A program made the translations under genes and the position numbers. The notes beneath the pieces are model-generated. The model was given only the letters and a program-made list of their open reading frames with translations. It searched no databases and had not been told where the DNA came from. From assembly GCA_033439685.1 (NCBI GenBank), contig JAUEDM010000001.1:6076001-6140000 (forward strand): a stretch of 64,000 nucleotides of DNA, read 5' to 3'. The DNA is from Apodospora peruviana (Eukaryota; Ascomycota; Sordariomycetes; Sordariales; Lasiosphaeriaceae). Below are positions 35,401 to 47,434 of the stretch, piece by piece (within the stretch, counting starts at the first letter, position 1; the number at the start of each line of letters is the position of its first letter).

Positions 35401-37038
35401 GGAGGGTAAGTTTCGGCTGGCATTCTGTGCCGTAACGTCGCTGGGCCGCCTTGCTGAAGGATTCCTCTGAGCACTGGCTTGGGCATCACTCGGATACCTA
35501 ATCTTTGTGGTGTCCAACCAGTAAACTAGCGCCAGATCATTCACAGCGGTCGTGGCGGAGCTTGGTTCCCCTCCCACGACTACGACAGTCTTGCCAACGG
35601 CAGTCATGCTGTGGCCAGACCGTGGTGAAGGCGACGGTCCCATATTCTGGAAGGTATACCATCGGCGTGAGGTAATTCGGAAAGCGGCCAAGTCCCCAAG
35701 GTCGGCCCCTTCTTCTGTTCGGCCTCCGAAAATGTACATGACATCGTCGACAAGTGCGGCCGCATGGCCCTCTCTTGGAACAGGGATATATCCTATACAG
35801 TCGAACTGTGTCCAGAGATTTGTCGTCGGGTCATAGCACCATACATCATTGAACCATTTAAAGCCATTTGTACCACCAAATCTACTGGTTGTTAGCGACC
35901 GATAACCACAACAAATCTTTCAGCCTCAACACTTACAGGTACATCTTGTCATTATAGGTGATCATGGAGTGATTCGTTCTTGCTGGAGGTACCTTTCCTG
36001 TTGGGGGGTTTGCGCCGTCGGTATTCTGAATGAGCATTTCCCAACGATTGTTTGGCATCTGCAATTGGTTGAGATCAAAAGCTGCGAGGTCATTCATGAA
36101 GTAACCTTCCACCTGGCCACCAAATACATAGATTTTGGATCCTAGAATGTTTAGGGAATGGCCGTACCGACCGGCGGGGCGCGGGCCAGCTGGCAGAGCT
36201 CGGGACCACTGCCTCGTCGCTGGGAAGAGTTAGCATCAGGAACCAGGTGAAGAGAAGGTCGAGCCTCACATGTGTTCAAGAGATAGAGTGTTTCGTCCAG
36301 AACATCGTTCTCGTCGATTTTGGTATCTCCACCGTAGACAATGAATGCATTTCCAACCAGCAGGCTCGAATGCCCGACTCTTGGGCTGGGCCCTTCGGCA
36401 GTAGTAGCGAGCGGGTAACAAGCCATGCTTCCGCCAGCCTCGATCAACCACAAGTCACCCTTAACCGTTGAGCTATTGATCAAGCCACCCATGACATAGA
36501 TATCGCCCTCCTTAGACGATACCGAGTTGACTGCGGCGCCATATCGGGGGAACGGGCTCGGGTGCGACGATGTGTACGTTAATCTCCGCTGCGACCAAGG
36601 ATATAGAGCGGCATTCGGGTTTGCCATTTGGGGAGGACTTGGACCATTACGGAACTATAAGGAGTTGTTAATCACAGTGCCCGTGGGACACGAGATGAGA
36701 GAACATGGAAGGATCAAGAGGCATCTTACAGGTAGGTCACTTGCCGACGGAGGCTGTTGTTGCTGGGACTGCGGCTGCGGCTGCTGTTGCTGTACCTGTG
36801 GCGGAGTCTGTTGTAGCTGTTCCAAACTCTGGCCCCTTTGACGAGCATATTGTTCTGGACTCCCTGCACTGCCATCGTTATCCAGAGAATTCAGGCTGCC
36901 CGTAGGTGTTGCGCGCGAGCCCTTCTCATCCCTGACGCGCGACGCTGCGCTCTGCACCGATGACCCGGACCCGGGCGGGCCATCTCGACTCGCTAGCCCT
37001 CTGTCCTGATGCTTCTTTGACTTAAAAAGAAAGGCCAT
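32404..37038 (-). CDS. tea1: Tea1/KelA kelch-repeat cell-end polarity factor
   Basis: Cell-end marker delivered on microtubule tips that positions polarised growth in fission yeast and in hyphal tips (KelA/TeaA system). Four exons: 36730..37038, 36270..36654, 35937..36219, 32404..35881 (introns 75, 50 and 55 bp), total 1484 aa. The N-terminus is disordered with a Gln/Pro tract (QQTPPQVQQQQPQPQSQQQQ). Kelch repeats span about residues 115-430, with blade cores such as GDIYVMGGLIN, NAFIVYGGDT, SKIYVFGGQVEGYFMNDL, DKMYLFGGTNGFKWFNDV and DVMYIFGGRTEEGADLGDL. A Ser/Pro/Asn-rich linker follows, then a very long coiled coil from about residue 720 to 1390. The tail contains LGLSGSLADWRKRLDENG. Divergent from KOG1 across 2.3 kb. 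Confidence 0.9.
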
Positions 37039-39390
37039 AGCTAATTCCTACACCAATTTCGGACTATGGCGCCGTCGTCGGGGTTGAATCTTGCAATGCG
37101 CCGTGGTGTAGGATGGGTTTCGCAGTATCGCAGCCGGGCGGTTGCCGCACTCAATTGACCGAGGGAGGCTCGGGGGAAATCGTGCTCGGATGGGAACGAC
37201 GGGAGTGGGCGAAGAGGTTGGCGGGTGGACAGCAGCTACCGACTAGCTGGAAAAGGAGACGTGCGCAAGCCACAGAGGTAGTTGTCGCTCGAGGTTGGAG
37301 ATGGCTAGGAAAGCATCGGTATGGTGGTGGAGTCGGGCGACTACAGCCGTTCGATTTTCTGTTCGACCTCTTGCTTTTTTTTTTCGTTCCCCTTTTGACG
37401 AGGGTCCTTGTCAAGTCGAACCCCGGCACGCGCCCCAAAATGATGAGCGGCGTCGCAGGCACAGGCGTGTGTTGAAGGAATGCAGAAAGTAAAATAGAAA
37501 GACGACAAAGATGCGGCGACAGCAAGCAACGTATTGAGAAGACTTCAAAAGTAAAACATAGGGTCAATGCGACATGTTTATCGATGATGGAGTTGATGGC
37601 CAAAATCCATCTTTCTGGCTGCAAATAGCAAATGGGGAGACCGGGCGGGTGACTGCAGGGGGCGGGCAGATTCAGATTGGAACAGGCGAAACCCAGCAGA
37701 AGACAGCGCGGGCGGAGGATCCCATCGACGAGAACAAAAGGGGCGGCCACCGCACGCCCGGGCCACTGTTCGTCCAGATGCAAGCACTTCGCGGTCCCCT
37801 CCCCCAGACTGCTAGTCAGCCAATCCCGGCCGGCTATTTCTCGCGGCCACCCTTCCACTAACCCAGTTTGGACCTTTGAGCTGTGCAGTGCAGCCGTACA
37901 TACAGCTGTGGAAGGCTGGAAGCAACCTCGACCTGCTTGATTCAAATTGATGATTGAGTGCACTGCGGAAACGGAAACATCGCTCAGGGGATCGCTCTAC
38001 CAATTGTGAACAGCAACACCAAAACACTTGTGGGGCACGTTACCACCTCACCGCACACATTAGAACTGGCACAGCGCCGTCGAGAAGAGGCGTGACATGG
38101 CGAATCTGACAGCCGCCCTAGGTAGGGCCCTGCTATAATGGGTATCCGAGAAGGAAGTCGCTACCTTCATGTTATCCGTAACCAACAATATTGTTAACCG
38201 GGGCGAGGTAAGCATTTGACTTGACATCGGTCTGCCAACCGTGTGCGGGCCTCATGTCCGTGCTACTACGGATACACGGGCAGGACGGGCAGGCAAGTGC
38301 CGTTGGTGGCCGACAGAATGTACAAGCCGTTGCAAGAACTTACCTAGTGATGGCCATAAAGCGCAGGTAACCCGCAACAAATCCATCATGAACACGGGAG
38401 AAATTGAACTTGGACTTTTGGAGGTCGCACCGGGCACACCGGATAAGGCTGGCGGCCGACATGTCACTTGCCGGGATTCTATAATTCAGTCATCATTTAC
38501 TTCTCAGTCTACCAGTAGAATCTTTGTTGGGTCCGACTTAGATCACAGGTCAAAGTGTTTCATGTACCATATAATCCGTAAGCAAGCTTTATTACACCCG
38601 GGTCACTGGCGCCGCCGCCTAATAGCTTAGGGGACGGCGAGATCGAGAATCCTCACATATGAATATGATCGCAGGTGCCAACCAGCTGGCCTTTTAGTAT
38701 GAGAGTCAGGAAACATTAAAGAAATTCAAAGTCACGTGAAGCCCCGCCTGCCTTGGGCAAGTGGGGGGTGGTGTCAAACCCGCAGCTTTCTGGTGAGGCT
38801 GAAAGCTCAGCGTGCTGAGGCAGACACAGCCTGAGCAGAGGGTACCAGGTATCCACCGACCTACGGGTTACGGGTTAAGGCGGTCAAGCTCCCACCCGTC
38901 AGTCGTGGGCCGTGGACTCACTTTAAACATACAACCCAGACCTGCAGTGCCCGAGGTCTGCGCGACGAACAGTTCAGGTGGCGCGCCTTTAGATGACATC
39001 GCATCCCCGTCGACACAGTTTTCTCCCTCCAAACCCAGCGGTCTGCGCATTGCAGCGCCTGGAAGCATCCAATTCTCATCGCGACGTGAAGTTGAAATTA
39101 GGGGTCAGCCTGGAAAGTAAGCAGGTCCCTGTGATGATCCTGAATGTTTGAGTTGCAAGTTATTGCCGTAACCGCGCCCGCGATGAGCTAGAACTAGAGT
39201 ACTAATGATTTGTTTGACCTTAGAGCAGCTCACCTCCGAACTCTACCATCCTGCTCAATCACCCTTATTTGCCTCGGCACCCGCTGGCCGTTTCCCCACG
39301 GCCTGGTCAATCCGTTGACGGCTTCCCGACTTACCCGTGCATTCGCGCAACTCTTCCGAGACCATGACCGCCCGTCTGCTCTAGTCGATT
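37039..39390. promoter_or_regulatory. Divergent intergenic region, Tea1 / KOG1
   Basis: These 2.35 kb hold both promoters. The Tea1 side has a T-run at 37374..37385. The KOG1 side carries a very short uORF (39364..39384). Several ORFs of 60-270 codons exist, but they overlap each other on opposite strands and show no motif. Nothing else is recognised. Confidence 0.5.
39364..39384 (+). promoter_or_regulatory. Minimal uORF in the KOG1 leader
   Basis: ATG with A at -3 opens a six-codon frame (MTARLL) ending in TAG, six bases before the first in-frame KOG1 ATG at 39391. If transcribed, it would lower or gate KOG1 translation. Presence in the mRNA is inferred. Confidence 0.4.
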
Positions 39391-42300
39391 ATGACGGCCC
39401 TCTCTCTGCAACCTCCCCATCCCGCACAATTCAGTCAGCGACCGACCGCCACCACTCCCGCGAGGGCCGCGCCGTCCGTCGCGGCTCCCTCAGTCCCTTC
39501 TCGCCACGGTAGCTCACTTCCGCGCCGAGCCGTCCACACCATGTCGCAGATCCGTGTCCAGCACCAACAAGCGGAGGCTTCCTCCTCACGAGCCCAGCTG
39601 AATGGGAGCGTGCGTACCGATCCGCCGGGCCAGCTTGTTCTCAGGCCGGGCAGGCCCGACCTCACCGAGAGACGGAAATCCGAATCCCCCGCGCCGACAT
39701 CGCGACGGCCGTCTAGCGCCCCCGGAAACAAGCAGAGTCTTTCCGGCACACCATACGTGAATGGCGAAGCCTCTGATGACGATGACATTTCCGCACCTTC
39801 CGCTCTTGCGCGATCGCAGAAGCCTCCATTGCTCAGATCTAAGAGTGAGCATGGGCTGCGTCACGAAAGTGCTGAGCAGCATGACGACGAGTATTACGAG
39901 TGGGGTGCCAGGCATGGCTTTGAGGATCATTACCAGTCCGAAGATATAATTTCGGCGCTTGCAAACGTAAGTTTGTGTGTACGGCGACGATGCTCAATAC
40001 CCTACCTTTACTTTCTTCTGTTGTGTCTACGGAATCCCGGGCTGTGTCCGAGTTTTCCGAAGTGGCTTTTCGTCTCGAGGCTTTCCGAGCACAGTTCTGC
40101 TTCGCGCTGGGAGAGGCAGATACACCCTTGTTCCATTTCATCCCGAGCTGGGATGTCTAATATTATGTTATCTCGTTGAGGTCATGTCTGATTTGCTAAC
40201 CGGCAACAGAGTTGGTATATGTACTTTACCGACAAACGACATGAAACCACAGGAAAGCCGAAGTCGCCTTCTTTCGAGATACAAGATTGGCGGATGCGAG
40301 ATCGACTCAAGACGGTATCGGCGGCCATCGCCGTGTGCCTCAACATTGGAGTTGAGCCACCCGATCAGCTGCGAACCATCCCGGGCGCCAAGCTTGAGGC
40401 TTGGCAAGACCCGACTATTCCCCCTGTGAGCAAGGCTCTGGAAAACATTGGCAAGTCTCTCCAGGCCCAGTACGAGACTCTCGCAATTCGGACTCGTTAT
40501 AAGCAATACCTGGATCCGTCGATCGAGGAAACGAAGAAGTTCAGCATCTCCCTCCGCCGAAATGCCAAAGACGAGCGTGTCCTCTTCCACTACAATGGAC
40601 ACGGAGTTCCCAAACCAACAGCCTCCGGGGAGATTTGGGTCTTCAACAAGACATACACCCAATACATCCCAGTCTCGCTGTATGATCTACAACAATGGCT
40701 TCAGGCTCCCACCATCTTTGTATGGGACTGCTCTGAGGCAGGCAATATCCTCAACAACTACCACCGATTTGTTGAGAAACACGAGGCAGAGGAAGATGAG
40801 CAAGCAAGCAAGGACCCAAGCTACGAGAAGATGAACTACCGCCCGTACATCCATCTGGCCGCGTGTAGTGTCAAGGAAAACCTGCCAACCAACCCTCTCC
40901 TGCCGGCGGATCTTTTTACTTGTTGCCTCACTACCCCGATCGAGATGGCTCTCTGGTTCTTTGTCTTGCAAAACCCTCTCAAAACCTCACTCACCCCCGA
41001 ACGGGCAAAGAAGCTCGGCGGAAGGCTCCAGGAGCGTAGAACACCGCTTGGGGAGCTTAACTGGATCTTTACCGCCATCACCGACACGATTGCATGGACG
41101 ACTCTTCCACGTCACCTGTTCCGCAAGTTTTTCCGGCAAGACTTGATGGGTATGCATACAACTTGCCATGTCCTCCATTACCACTTCCTCTGCTAATCCG
41201 TGTTCCTTAGTCGCCGCACTTTTCCGCAATTTTCTACTTGCACAACGCATCATGCCTGTCTATAACTGCCACCCTCAATCTTATCCTGAGCTTCCAGATA
41301 CACGCCAGCACCCTCTCTGGGATAGCTGGGACCTGGCTGTTGACATGGCTTTATCTCAACTGCCTATGCTGGAGAAAAAGGAAGCGGAAAATATTGAGTA
41401 TGAGTATGTCAACTCGAGCTTCTTTACCGAACAGCTTACGGCATTCGAAATCTACCTGACCAGAGGAGATGCGATGTCTCAAAAACCCCCCGATCAGCTT
41501 CCTGTCGTCCTCCAGGTGCTCCTTAGTCAGCAGCATCGCCTTCGAGCTTTAATCCTCCTCGGACGGTTTTTGGATCTCGGCCCATGGGCAGTTCAACTGG
41601 CACTGAGCATTGGCATCTTCCCTTATGTGTTGAAGCTGCTGCAATCAGCTGCCCAGGAACTTAAACCCGTAATGGTATTCATCTGGACACGCGTCCTGGC
41701 GGTCGACATCTCATGCCAAGTCGATCTTATCAAAGACAGCGGGTACAATTACTTTGCGGCTATCATGAAGCCTCAAGAAAACCTCCCGGGAGTGGGTGTC
41801 GTAGTTCTTGACGAACATAAAGCAATGTGCGGTTTCATTCTGGCCATGCTTTGCAAAGGACACAAACCAGGTCAGATTGTTTGCAACTCAACAGACATCA
41901 TGACCTATTGCCTGGAACACAGTAGCCACCCCGATAATCCTTTACTTCGACAGTGGTCTTGTCTCTGCATTAGCCAACTCTGGCAAGACCTCCCCGAAGG
42001 CAAATGGAGGGGTATTCGAGAGAATGCTCCAGGGAAGCTCTCGTACCTGATCAGGGACCAGTGCCCTGAGGTCCGCGCTGCGATGGCTCATGCAATGACC
42101 ACATTCCTTGGGATTCCGGATCTCACAGACGAAGTCGCACGAATCGAGGAATCAGTTGCCTGGACCATGCTTGAACTGGCTACGGACGGGAGTCCTATCG
42201 TTCGAAAGGAACTGCTGGTCTTCTTCTCAATATTTGTTCTTCGGTACGAGAATAAATTCCTAGTTGCTGCCTATGAGCAATTGCTGGAGGAGAAAGAGTA

Positions 42301-44160
42301 TCTTCAGTTTCCTCCTGCTGAAGATGGCCAAGACCACAAGATGGGGCTGCATTATGCCCGACGCGAGAACCGTGAGAGGGACGGCACTATCAAGCCAACA
42401 GCATTTGGGGTAGCGCACGACTCAGTCTTTGCTGCGTGTTGGAAGCACATCAACATTCTGAGTGTAGACCCTCACCCCGAGGTTCAGAGAGATGCCACTG
42501 TCATTGTGGACTATGTTCACCATGGACTGCTCCACTCTGCTGTCGGTACACAAGCCCAGAACCTTATGGATGACATCCTCCGACGCGCTAGGAAAGTGTC
42601 GAGAGGTGATATGAGCCAGAGAACCAGCGTTGTTGGAACATATACTGCAGTCGCTCAGCCCATGCCGTCGCCCGGTTTGCTTAAGAGAACAGCCAGTTAC
42701 CTATTCGGGCCACTTATGGGACCCACTGATCCGGCATCGTCAACCATGACGCCTCCCGCTTCTCCTGGATTACAAAGATCGGCGTCTCAACGCAGCAGGA
42801 AAGGCCCCAGCCTAGACTCTGCGCCACCTGAGCAGCATGACCAGTTCACATCGCCTGCAAACTACCATGTTGCCAATGAGCCTTCATGCTCCGGTTACAA
42901 AGAGCGTAGTCCCACACAGCTACCTGCGCTTCCATTGACTAGCACTTTCCTGGACTGGTCGATTGAATACTTCCGCGAACCGCAGATGAAACCTCCAGAA
43001 GCAGAAGAGCCTGGAAGTCATGAATACAACGAGAGACTCTGGCGTCGGTCACGTAACGAAGGCGTCCTTAGAGAAACGCAACCGCAGAAGACACATGCAC
43101 GAACTCACAAGTGGAACAACCAAATCGGCGTTATCGACAATGGAGCCCAGCCCGCCAAGATGACGTTCCACCAGTTTGAGAACCATGTTGCAGTTGCTGA
43201 TGACGGAAACACAGTTTATACATGGGACTGGAAGCGAGGCGTTCGCCAGAGTCGATTCTCAAACGGCAATCCCGAGGGATCAAAAATATCAGACATGAAG
43301 TTCATCAACGAGGATGACCAGGCGCTCTTGATGACGGGCTCGTCGGATGGTGTACTACGCATCTACCGTAACTACGATAGCGATGAGAATGTGGAGCTTG
43401 CGTCTGCCTGGCGGGCATTGACGCATATGGTGCCTTCCAACGTCAATTCTGGGTTGGTATTTGACTGGCAACAGGTCAATGGCCAAGTCTTGGTCGCCGG
43501 CGACGAACGCGTTATTAGAATTTGGAATGCTGGCCATGAGATGTGCACACACGAGATCCCGGCACGGTCGGGCTCCTGTGTCACATCGCTGACTTCGGAT
43601 CAGATGACGGGCAACATCTTCGTTGCTGGTTTTGGCGACGGGGCTATCCGTGTCTTCGACACGAGGATGCCGCCGAGAGAGAGCATGGTTCGCAAGTGGA
43701 AAGACGAGAGCAGGCAATGGATCAGGTCAGTGCACATGCAGCGCGGCGGCCAAAGGGAGTTATTGTCTGCCAGCCGAAATGGCAAGGTTCGCCTATGGGA
43801 TATCCGCATGGAGCAGCCACTTAAGTCCTTTCAAACGACAAAGGATGTGCTCAGGACGGCCAGCACGCATGAGCATTTGCCTGTGTTCGCCGTGTAAGTC
43901 GACTCCGTTCTATTCAGCACTGGGCTGGTACTAACTTTGGTTTTAGTGGTACATCCGCGCATCTTATCAAGGTCTTCGACTTTGACGGACATGAGCTGTC
44001 CCGTCTAGAACCATACTCGAGCTTCTTGCAGGGAGGCAAGGGCACACCCATCGCCACCTCAGCATTTCATCCTCATCAGATGGTATTAGGTTGTGCTGCT
44101 CGCGGAGACTATCACATCAACCTCTTCTCTTGTGGTACTGAGAAAGCAGGGCCATTCTAA
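39391..44160 (+). CDS. KOG1: KOG1/raptor, TOR complex 1 scaffold subunit
   Basis: Substrate-binding subunit of TORC1, acting with TOR kinase at the vacuole in nutrient signalling. Four exons: 39391..39966, 40210..41149, 41211..43893, 43947..44160; 1470 aa. The raptor N-terminal conserved, caspase-like domain starts at about residue 193 (SWYMYFTDKRHETTGKPK) and contains VLFHYNGHGVPKPTASGEIW, TIFVWDCSEAGNIL and IHLAACSVKENLP. HEAT-type repeats follow (LLGRFLDLGPWAVQLALSIG, CPEVRAAMAHAMTTF). A Ser-rich linker precedes seven WD40-like repeats (VAVADDGNTVYTWDWKRG, VLVAGDERVIRIWNAG, GNGKVRLWDI-type units) to the end (HINLFSCGTEKAGPF). Intron 1 is 243 bp, four times longer than the others. A second in-frame ATG at 39541 (MSQIRVQ) could be the main start, giving 1420 aa. 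Confidence 0.95.
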
Positions 44161-45220
44161 TCATCGCCCTAATTCATCCTAGTTGGTGGATCGGCCAGGA
44201 ATGAGCTGATTGACTTGGATCGGGGTTGCCCGCAGGCGCATTATATACTTGCTCATTTGCTAAGGTCCTGCTTCCGTGCAATCTCGGCAGGTTTGCTCAC
44301 TATTTGGGCTCCATGGGGTGGGTTTCTCCTCATCAAATAATTACAGGCTACGGTATAAGCCTTCTACACTAATGTAATACTACCATGTTAAATTGTTCCT
44401 CGACTTTGTCAGTCTGCGGAAGGGCAGGAAATTTCCTCAGTTCAAATCCTCGACAGTTCTTGATATTTCTCACTTTTCTTTCATGGCATAGCAGATGGAA
44501 CGCATGCATAACATATACTAGCATTTATTATCCTAAGACCAAGGCGGTTGTTTGTTCGACCGAGTGGGAGCTGGCAAAGGGGAACATTGGATGGGTGGGA
44601 TTCTGTTGGAATTTGTTGGAACTTTTTTGGAGTTCTAAGTTTTGTAAGGATATCACTTCTATGAAAGGTTCACTTTTGTCTGGCGTCGATCGGGCTACCT
44701 TATGTAGGTAAGGTAGGTGATGACCGACTCGCCCCTGTTTCGTACTTTCATTTTTCGCTCTCTTGTTTGATCTTTCAGAAATGAAATGAAAGAGACCTTC
44801 AATTTGAAGACGAGCATACTTTGGGCCACCATGAAGATCCAACCTGGAAGCGGAGAAGGCTTGGTCGAGATATCAGACCGGCATTAGTGATATGCAGGTA
44901 GAGGGGCATATGAGTTACAGGGTTTACAGGATTTACAAGGTGCTGAATAATTAAATAACGGGACACGACATCCAGCCCACGGCCGCCAATCGTAGGCATC
45001 TGCCAAGGCAGCGCGACCTCGCTAACCAGGCAGGTTGGTGATGCGCTAGTAAATAATTTCGCGAACACTCAGAGCCCAACCGTCACAATTGCTCACAACC
45101 GACGTTGTGTGGCTTGTCGACGTATGTTCCAACTTTCGCATTACGAGACACACGGCATAAGAAAAGCGCAGTCTCCTGCCGAATACTCGGACACCCAACC
45201 GCTATCTAACTTGGTGGATC
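44161..45220. other. Intergenic, KOG1 3' region and promoter of the Gemin2-like gene
   Basis: About 1.06 kb with no recognised gene. A TACCT/AGGTA word occurs at 44692..44718. Short ORFs on both strands carry no motif. Confidence 0.5.
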
Positions 45221-46817
45221 ATGGGGTCGAAACGTGATTATACCGCTCTTCTAGGCGAGGACGGCGGCGACGAGGAATCGCCCTCAGAGCAGCCATCGGG
45301 CAAGCGACGCCGAGAAAATAAAAATACAGAGCCACAAACCGACGTTACCTACGGCCAGCGTTCCGCCTTTCCAGTCTCACCTGTCGAATTGAGCGACGAT
45401 GATCTGGAATGGGAAGATGTTGGCGACGCGTTGTCATACCTCAAATCCGTCCGGTGAGTTCTGTTTTCATGTATTCCGCCACCCGAAAGCTTGCAGCGCA
45501 TTGATTACTAACAATAATTCATAATACAGACAAGAAGCAGGCGATATTCCGCACCTCTTGACTGCGCCCAAAGCCGGCCCACAACTGCCACTTCACCTCG
45601 CAGCCGCAGCCGACAGTATCGACAGGAGCATATACGAGAGCGGCATAGGAGACTCGCGGGGATATTACAAGGACGGCGCGTACATCGCTGCTCCCGACGT
45701 TGAACCATCCGTCTCGAGCGGTTCGTACGACAGCTCGGATGCCGGATATCTGATCGAGGAACAAATCCGCGAAGATTTCTACGACTCTTTCGCCTCGCAG
45801 TTCTTGGCGCTGCGGGCGATCGTCCACCGAGAGCCCCCCTTGGAGCTGGTTGCGGCGCTGCCCGAGGATCACGGCACGCACGTCGGGCAGTTCGGACCGC
45901 GGAGCAGCGCGTCCGCCATCTGGACCCAGCGGATGCGGAGCACGGATCCGCTGCCTGTGCAGATTGCTGCTATGGACCGCCACAGCGTGCTGAGATTGCT
46001 GCGGTTGGTCATACGAGCCAACTTATTCAAGTGCGGATTCGAGCTCACGGAGCGGACGAGTCGGTGGCTTTGGGCCTTGCTTGCCCGGCTCCCTGACAAG
46101 GGTGAGATGGATCATCTTGAGATCAGTTGGATCCGTGATCTGTGCAAGGAAGCTCAGGCGATTTTATTGAAAGCAGCAAAAGTGATGAGGAAAAAGGAAC
46201 GAGAAGACATCGCCGCCCTGGACAAAGTTAACGATGCGCGGTCCTATGATGTGGAAGCCAATAATGCGGAAATCTATAGTGTGGAAACCGACAGTGTGGA
46301 AATCAACGGCGTGCAAGCCAATGGGAACAGAGACAAAGAGGACACATCGAGAGATGTGGATATGACTGAGGAGGGTGGAGTTCCGGAACAGTCTCCCGTC
46401 CTCGACAAACTGACAGATCCCAGTGGCAATCCTCAGCCTGCCACTGGTATCCGCGGGGAGACCGAGAATGACGGCGAGATGGATATGGATCTCGAGGATG
46501 GGGAAGTTTCCGATGACTCCCCCACTCCAAAGGACACCGAGGCTGACATTGCAGCGGCGAAGGCACGACTGCTCGCCCAGCTCGAGCACAATACCACCAA
46601 TGATGTCGAGAGTCACCCTAATCAGCAACGACCACAGCAGCCCATTGACGATGACGACAAGACGAGATTTCTCCTCAATGCAAACGCGACTTTGACCATG
46701 ATCTTGACTGTCGCTGGTGAGTTTTTTGGGCAGAGAGATCTCATGCTGAAGTATCGCAATCCTTTTCCGACCCCGGAATTCTTGCAGGCCTTCGAAGTCG
46801 TTTTGGCTTGCAAATGA
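45221..46817 (+). CDS. Gemin2/SIP1-like protein (SMN complex, snRNP assembly)
   Basis: Likely member of the SMN-interacting protein 1 (Gemin2/Brr1) family, which holds Sm proteins during cytoplasmic assembly of spliceosomal snRNPs. Two exons, 45221..45453 and 45530..46817, with a 76-bp intron (GTGAGT donor, ACAG acceptor), 506 aa. The signature spans the splice: YGQRSAFPV..., then DALSYLKSVRQEAGDIPHLL, the typical V-R-x-E-A-x-x-I-P motif. Downstream are FYDSFASQFLALRAIV, helical SVLRLLRLVIRANLFKCGF, and WLWALLARLPDKGEMDHLEI with SWIRDLCKEAQAI, matching the Gemin2 C-terminal helical core. An acidic, low-complexity insert (about residues 305-450) with imperfect V-E-x-x-S-V-E repeats splits off the last helix and is much longer than in animals. 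Assignment rests on motif memory. Confidence 0.7.
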
Positions 46818-47434
46818 GTCTTGCCGCTGGCCATGCTGGGTGTTTTGGCTACTAAGCTACATAAAGGTACGACAGTGCTTAGCAAAGATTGAGGGTAGGA
46901 TATCGCATGCTGGTCGACCCGTGTCCCTGCTAAGAGACATGGGATCAGACTCGGCAAAACAGAGGTTTTGTATAATTTGTGCTGAACTGGCGTACTGGTG
47001 CGTCTGGTAAAGGCCGAGTATTTCACTCTCAAGTTCCACGGGATTGGAGATATACCGACGCGATCTCCAAAAATGAATAAAATAGATGTTATTATCTAGG
47101 TAATCCGACATGAATAACAACTGTAACATTTCATTCTTACAACCTCCCAATTTTAGTTGCCCAGGTTGCTTCGCTTCGCGATCGAAAGACTATGGTATAC
47201 CGTATGATATCCGTTCTGGAATTCCCAACCACAAGCAGTCCACACCAGAAGACCATGATAATACAACCCAAAAGATCCGTGGATGTGCATAGAACGCCGC
47301 GCCAGAGGATACTCGTAGCTACCAAACTCCAGAAATGACAGAATGGATCCTTCCCTTTTAGTTATGATGCCCGGGAAAAAAGCAAAGCACGTAGCACAGT
47401 CTTGCGCCGAGGTTGTGCCCATTGTGCCAGTTGT
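46818..47434. other. Intergenic between convergent genes
   Basis: Separates the 3' end of the Gemin2-like gene (+) from the 3' end of the RNR-inhibitor-like gene (-). Only terminators are expected. No gene seen. Confidence 0.5.

Noticed and set aside
37151..37963. 270-codon minus-strand ORF upstream of Tea1
   Set aside because: Low-complexity Ser/Pro/Leu/Cys content in promoter DNA, overlapped by several ORFs in other frames; no domain.
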